From an uncultured Paracoccaceae bacterium (GTDB lineage Bacteria > Pseudomonadota > Alphaproteobacteria > Rhodobacterales > Rhodobacteraceae), in assembly GCA_947499725.1 (NCBI GenBank), contig CANMPK010000001.1, positions 248,001-312,000 on the forward strand: 64,000 nucleotides of DNA, given 5' to 3'. A model generated the notes under the pieces. The model made no database searches and was not told the origin of the DNA. It saw only the letters and a program-made list of their open reading frames with translations. A program made the position numbers and the translations under genes. The stretch's first letter is position 1; each line of letters opens with the position of its first letter. This document shows, one piece after another, positions 60,622 through 64,000 of the stretch.

Positions 60622-62129
60622 TGACGTCTCTTGCGCCATATCTTGCAGGCATCGGCCGCTCTGTTGCGGCCGGCCTTGTGGCTCTGATCTGTGCCGCGCC
60701 AGCAGGGGCAAACACGCAAGACGCCGTGGCTGCACTGTCCGAGCTTGACGCGCAAATGGCAGATGCGGCGCAATCTGATGCAACGGCAAGTTTTGCCCTG
60801 ATGCGGCCACCTGTCGATCCGGCTTTTGTACAATCGATTGATGCCCTCAAAGCAGCCCCAAAAGCAGAGGTGGTTTTAACGGATCTACGCATCATCCTTG
60901 CGCAAATGTCTCGTTCAGCAGGGGCAAATAACCAACTTTTGGTTCTGCGCGCCCAAGCCGCAGAGCAACCCAAAGCCCTGACAATCAAAAGCGGCACACT
61001 GTTTCTGGAGGATTTGAAGCAGATCGTGCAAACTCAGTATCCAGATGCGGGTTTGTTAGACGACACCGGCTTTCATGCGCCGATCGTCGTGTGGTCTGAT
61101 GCAACTTTGGTCTTACCCGACACAGCTCAGCTTGATCTAAATCGCTCTTCTGGCGCCTTTTTGGCCAGCTTTGGCAAACTGCAGATCAGCGGCGCAAGCA
61201 TCGCAGGGGTAGGGGCGGCAAACCCAAAGGTTGAAGCCTTCCGTCCGTTTGTCGCTGTGCTGGGCACTGGTTGGGCGGATATTGCTAACGGGCATTTCAG
61301 CAATCTAGGTTTTGGAAAAACAGCCGCCTTTAGTGGCGTCTCTGTGATTGGTGGCGGTTTGTTCCGCGCCCCAGAGCCAAGCAAAGTCATGAACTCTGTT
61401 TTTGAAAACATCGGCAGCCTGTCGGTACTAGGGGCAGAGTCACCAATTATTGAAAACAACGCTTTCCTGTCTGCCACGGATATACCTTTGACATTGCGCA
61501 AAGGCACTGACGCGCAGATCACTGGCAATCTCTTTCTGAGCTCTGAAGGCAAATCTGCATTGCGGCTGTCTGAAGGTATCAAAAACAGCACCATAACTCG
61601 AAATACATTCCTACAAGGCGTAGGGAATGGCATCGAACTGGTCGGGGCTGGCGTACAGACCAAGATCAGCGACAATATGATTTGGGGGCACGGCGGGGCA
61701 GGGATTTCGATCGACCGCTCCGATTGCGTCGCCATCACGAACAACAGCATCTTGCGCAGCGGCAAAAAGGGGATCTCCTTAAAAACATCCCGCAACGCAC
61801 AAGTTGCACAAAATCAGCTTTTCAAAGGCCGCAGCAGCGCCATCCAAGTGTCAGAGCAGCCGGAAGGCGCCCAAACACAGATCCACAACAATCTGATCGT
61901 GCAAAACCGTATTGGCCTGTCGCTGATCGGCGCGGCGGATGTGGCGTTGCAAGGCAACGATTTAACTCTGCAATTCCCACGTTTGCTTGAAGGCGACATT
62001 GCTTTCCAAGCAGGCCCGCTCTTGCAAGATCTCAAAGGGGCAGAGGCCATTCATCTGGCATCGACAAGCCTATCGCTCGCGGGGCTTGAACCCATGTCCT
62101 GTCCATCCCCTCAAGGTGAAGAAAGTTAA
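60621..62129 (+). CDS. AlgG-like periplasmic beta-helix protein lacking the DPHD motif
   Basis: The 502-residue protein has a signal peptide (VALICAAPAGANTQ) and a right-handed parallel beta-helix from about residue 180 onwards (repeats such as NSVFENIG, NNAFLS, GNLFLS, RNTFLQG, NNSILRSG). The N-terminal half matches AlgG around ALTIKSGTLFLEDLKQ, APIVVWSDATLVLP and GAFLASFGKLQISG, then EAFRPFVAVLGTGWADIANG. AlgG epimerises mannuronate to guluronate using a DPHD motif. At the matching place this protein reads ATDIPLTLRKGTDAQITGN, with no DPHD. It is probably a non-catalytic scaffold or a different activity. It lies between algA and algI. Confidence 0.8.
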   Translation: MTSLAPYLAGIGRSVAAGLVALICAAPAGANTQDAVAALSELDAQMADAAQSDATASFALMRPPVDPAFVQSIDALKAAPKAEVVLTDLRIILAQMSRSAGANNQLLVLRAQAAEQPKALTIKSGTLFLEDLKQIVQTQYPDAGLLDDTGFHAPIVVWSDATLVLPDTAQLDLNRSSGAFLASFGKLQISGASIAGVGAANPKVEAFRPFVAVLGTGWADIANGHFSNLGFGKTAAFSGVSVIGGGLFRAPEPSKVMNSVFENIGSLSVLGAESPIIENNAFLSATDIPLTLRKGTDAQITGNLFLSSEGKSALRLSEGIKNSTITRNTFLQGVGNGIELVGAGVQTKISDNMIWGHGGAGISIDRSDCVAITNNSILRSGKKGISLKTSRNAQVAQNQLFKGRSSAIQVSEQPEGAQTQIHNNLIVQNRIGLSLIGAADVALQGNDLTLQFPRLLEGDIAFQAGPLLQDLKGAEAIHLASTSLSLAGLEPMSCPSPQGEES

Positions 62130-62131
62130 TT

Positions 62132-63574
62132 ATGGTCTTTTCATCTGAATCTTTTCTCTTTCTCTTTTTACCAGCCTTTCTGGCGCTCTATTACCTGACG
62201 CCGTCTCGGTTCCGCTCTTTCACCATCTTGTTTGGCAGCTACCTGTTCTATGCGTGGTGGCGCGTTGACTTCCTTGGCTTGCTCTTCTTGACCACGGCTT
62301 TTGCATACTTGATTGGCCAGAAAGTTTCGCAACACCGCGGCACACCGCGCGGGCAGCTTTATCTGACCATCGGCATCATCGGCTGTTTGGGCGTGCTGGG
62401 TATCTTCAAATACCTGAACTTCTTTATCGATAGCTTTGCTATGCTTGTGGGCACAGACGCGGCTGGGCTGGGTATTCACTGGCACCTAATCCTGCCGATT
62501 GGGATTTCCTTCTACGTGTTCCAAGCGCTCAGCTATCTGATCGATGTGAACCGCGGCGACGCCACAGCAGACGCCAGCTTCATCGACTTTGCTGCCTTCA
62601 TAGCGCTCTTCCCGCAGCTGATCGCGGGGCCAATCCTGCGTTACAAAGACCTAGAAGATCAGTTCCGCGAGCGTCAGCACAGTGTCGAGCTGTTCTGTGA
62701 CGGTCTGGCACGTTTCCTGATTGGTTTGGCCAAGAAAGTTCTGCTGGCTGACGCCGTCGCGCCTCTGGCAGATGTGGTGTTCGGCGCAGACAGCCCTGGC
62801 ATGATGATCGCTTGGGCCGGCGCCATGGCCTATATGTTGCAGCTTTATTTTGACTTCTCGGGCTATAGCGATATGGCGATTGGTCTGGGTAAGATGATGG
62901 GCTTCCGCTTTCTGGAAAACTTCCGCTTCCCCTATATCAGCCGCTCGATCACCGAGTTCTGGCGCCGTTGGCATATCTCTTTGTCCAACTGGCTGCGCGA
63001 TTACCTCTACATCTCGCTCGGCGGCAACCGCAAAGGGCCAACACGCACCTATTTTAACTTGATGGCGGTGATGGTGCTGGGCGGTCTATGGCACGGCGCG
63101 AACTGGACCTTCGTGCTCTGGGGCTTCTGGCATGGCGGTCTTCTGGCAGCAGAGCGTTTCACAGGCTGGGACAAACGCGCCAAAGATCACTGGTATGCGC
63201 TACCGATGACGCTGTTCTTCGTGCTGATCGGTTGGGTCATGTTCCGCGCTACCCATGTGGGCGAAGGTTTTGCGGTCTATGCAGGGCTATTCGGATTTAA
63301 CGGTCTCTGGGGCGATACAGCTTTGTTTTACGAGATCACCCGTGAAAGCATCTCTTTCGCTTTGATCGCCGCAGTTGTTGTCTTCATCGAGCCACGCCTC
63401 TTTGCCTTCTTCTCCAAAGATGATGGCGTATCCGTGGGCAGCGATGGCAGCGCCGTCGCCACTGGCTCAACTGTGCAAGCGCTGGGCGTCGTTGCGGCGG
63501 GTATCTTCGGGGCGCTCGCGATCCTGAAGCTGGCCGAGCAAAGCTTCTCTCCTTTCCTGTATTTCCAATTCTAA
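62132..63574 (+). CDS. algI: AlgI-like MBOAT O-acetyltransferase
   Basis: The 480-residue inner-membrane protein belongs to the MBOAT family that passes acetyl groups to periplasmic alginate acetylation proteins. It has about ten or more membrane spans. Features include FLLPAFLALYYLTPSRFRSF (first spans), LPIGISFYVFQALSYLIDVN, FPQLIAGPILRYKDLEDQF, ITEFWRRWHISLSNWLRDYL, and the active histidine region LGGLWHGANWTFVLWGFWHG. It starts two bases after the AlgG-like stop. Confidence 0.94.
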   Translation: MVFSSESFLFLFLPAFLALYYLTPSRFRSFTILFGSYLFYAWWRVDFLGLLFLTTAFAYLIGQKVSQHRGTPRGQLYLTIGIIGCLGVLGIFKYLNFFIDSFAMLVGTDAAGLGIHWHLILPIGISFYVFQALSYLIDVNRGDATADASFIDFAAFIALFPQLIAGPILRYKDLEDQFRERQHSVELFCDGLARFLIGLAKKVLLADAVAPLADVVFGADSPGMMIAWAGAMAYMLQLYFDFSGYSDMAIGLGKMMGFRFLENFRFPYISRSITEFWRRWHISLSNWLRDYLYISLGGNRKGPTRTYFNLMAVMVLGGLWHGANWTFVLWGFWHGGLLAAERFTGWDKRAKDHWYALPMTLFFVLIGWVMFRATHVGEGFAVYAGLFGFNGLWGDTALFYEITRESISFALIAAVVVFIEPRLFAFFSKDDGVSVGSDGSAVATGSTVQALGVVAAGIFGALAILKLAEQSFSPFLYFQF

Positions 63575-63584
63575 GAGGTTGATT

Positions 63585-64000
63585 GTGTCTTATCGTCTAG
63601 CCCTAAAACTGACATTGCCAATCGCCTTCTTCGGCTATGCGGCCTTTGCCAATGTGGCGCTGTTTCAATCTGATCTGGAAAAGCCTGATCTGGGCTCCGT
63701 CTTTAACGGAGGCGTCAGCAAATCCATCGATACGCTCTACCGCGGAAACCTACCACACCGTGACACAGCGGTCGGTTGGATCGGCGCCGCCCGCTACGTT
63801 CTTCTAAGTGAAGGCCGCGATGGCGTGGTCGACGGTAAAAACGGCTGGCTCTTTTCTGATGAAGAATACCGCCCAGTGGCGAGCGAAGGCCAAGACATTG
63901 CCGAGGCGATGAGCTTTATCACCGACGCCAAAGTCCAACTGGCCGAGGCAGGCGCGACATTGGTGATGGTGCCGCTGCCAAGCAAGTTGGACATTTCAGA
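63585..64000 (+). CDS. AlgJ/AlgX-like alginate O-acetyltransferase, 5' part
   Basis: The gene runs off the window; 138 codons are visible. The start is GTG at 63585, with AGAGG about eight bases upstream, giving MSYRLALKLTLPIAFFGYAA, an N-terminal membrane anchor. The following sequence (DGVVDGKNGWLFSDEEYRP and AEAGATLVMVPLPSKLDIS) matches the start of the SGNH-like ALGX/ALGJ domain. It should acetylate mannuronate residues in the periplasm with acetyl groups from AlgI. The catalytic motifs lie beyond the window. Confidence 0.85.
   Translation, partial: MSYRLALKLTLPIAFFGYAAFANVALFQSDLEKPDLGSVFNGGVSKSIDTLYRGNLPHRDTAVGWIGAARYVLLSEGRDGVVDGKNGWLFSDEEYRPVASEGQDIAEAMSFITDAKVQLAEAGATLVMVPLPSKLDIS

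Overview
The window reads as chromosomal DNA of a marine alphaproteobacterium, most likely a roseobacter-group Rhodobacteraceae. This rests on protein family content (DUF6525, L25/Ctc next to pth, a liu leucine operon with an internal GST-like gene, CUT1 and HAAT transporters), moderately GC-rich DNA, and frequent TTG/GTG starts behind strong GGAGG sites. No prophage, integrase, intact insertion sequence or CRISPR array was seen. Nearly all the DNA is tightly packed operons; three gaps longer than 300 bases (1811-2756, 8816-9204, 14719-15580) hold no gene I can support.

Bases 1-14718 carry housekeeping and small metabolic units: a membrane-anchored LuxR-type regulator, DUF2237, pth and rplY, a sulfotransferase-like protein, lldD, a divergent Lrp/phhA-phhB pair (phenylalanine to tyrosine), trpA, ychF, a GT90 transferase paired with a UDP-xylose-synthase-like protein, a nucleoside hydrolase, tRNA-Ser(GCU) and a LytTR membrane regulator. 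Bases 15581-23215 form one sugar operon: three Gfo/Idh/MocA dehydrogenases joined by 4-base overlaps, then a complete CUT1 ABC importer.

Bases 23286-37185 are a branched-chain amino acid degradation block. A TetR gene with a perfect palindrome upstream leads ivd-mccB-mccA-GST-mvaB-methylglutaconyl-CoA hydratase (leucine). Then come 3-hydroxyisobutyryl-CoA hydrolase and mmsB (valine), and, behind a divergent AraC-type regulator, SDR-thiolase-acyl-CoA dehydrogenase (probably isoleucine). A hybrid sensor kinase and OmpR-type regulator follow. Bases 40051-48379 are a seven-gene operon with a FadD-like ligase, five HAAT (Liv-type) transporter genes and a PaaK-like ligase whose ATP loop is degenerate. 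Bases 48410-54731 are a conserved minus-strand chain (SPOR protein, PBP5-type carboxypeptidase, tmk, holB, tatD, MBL hydrolase, AEC transporter) beside tRNA-Ser(UGA).

From 55248 to the window end lies an alginate-type exopolysaccharide operon (algD, alg8, alg44-like, algA-like, algG-like, algI, algJ/X-like start). It is the most interesting part of the window. The synthase, GDP-mannose dehydrogenase and O-acetylation parts look intact. The AlgG-like protein lacks the DPHD epimerase motif, the AlgA-like protein lacks the histidine-rich phosphomannose isomerase motif, and the Alg44-like protein lacks the usual PilZ arginines. This suggests a mannuronate-type polymer made without C5 epimerisation and possibly without standard c-di-GMP control.
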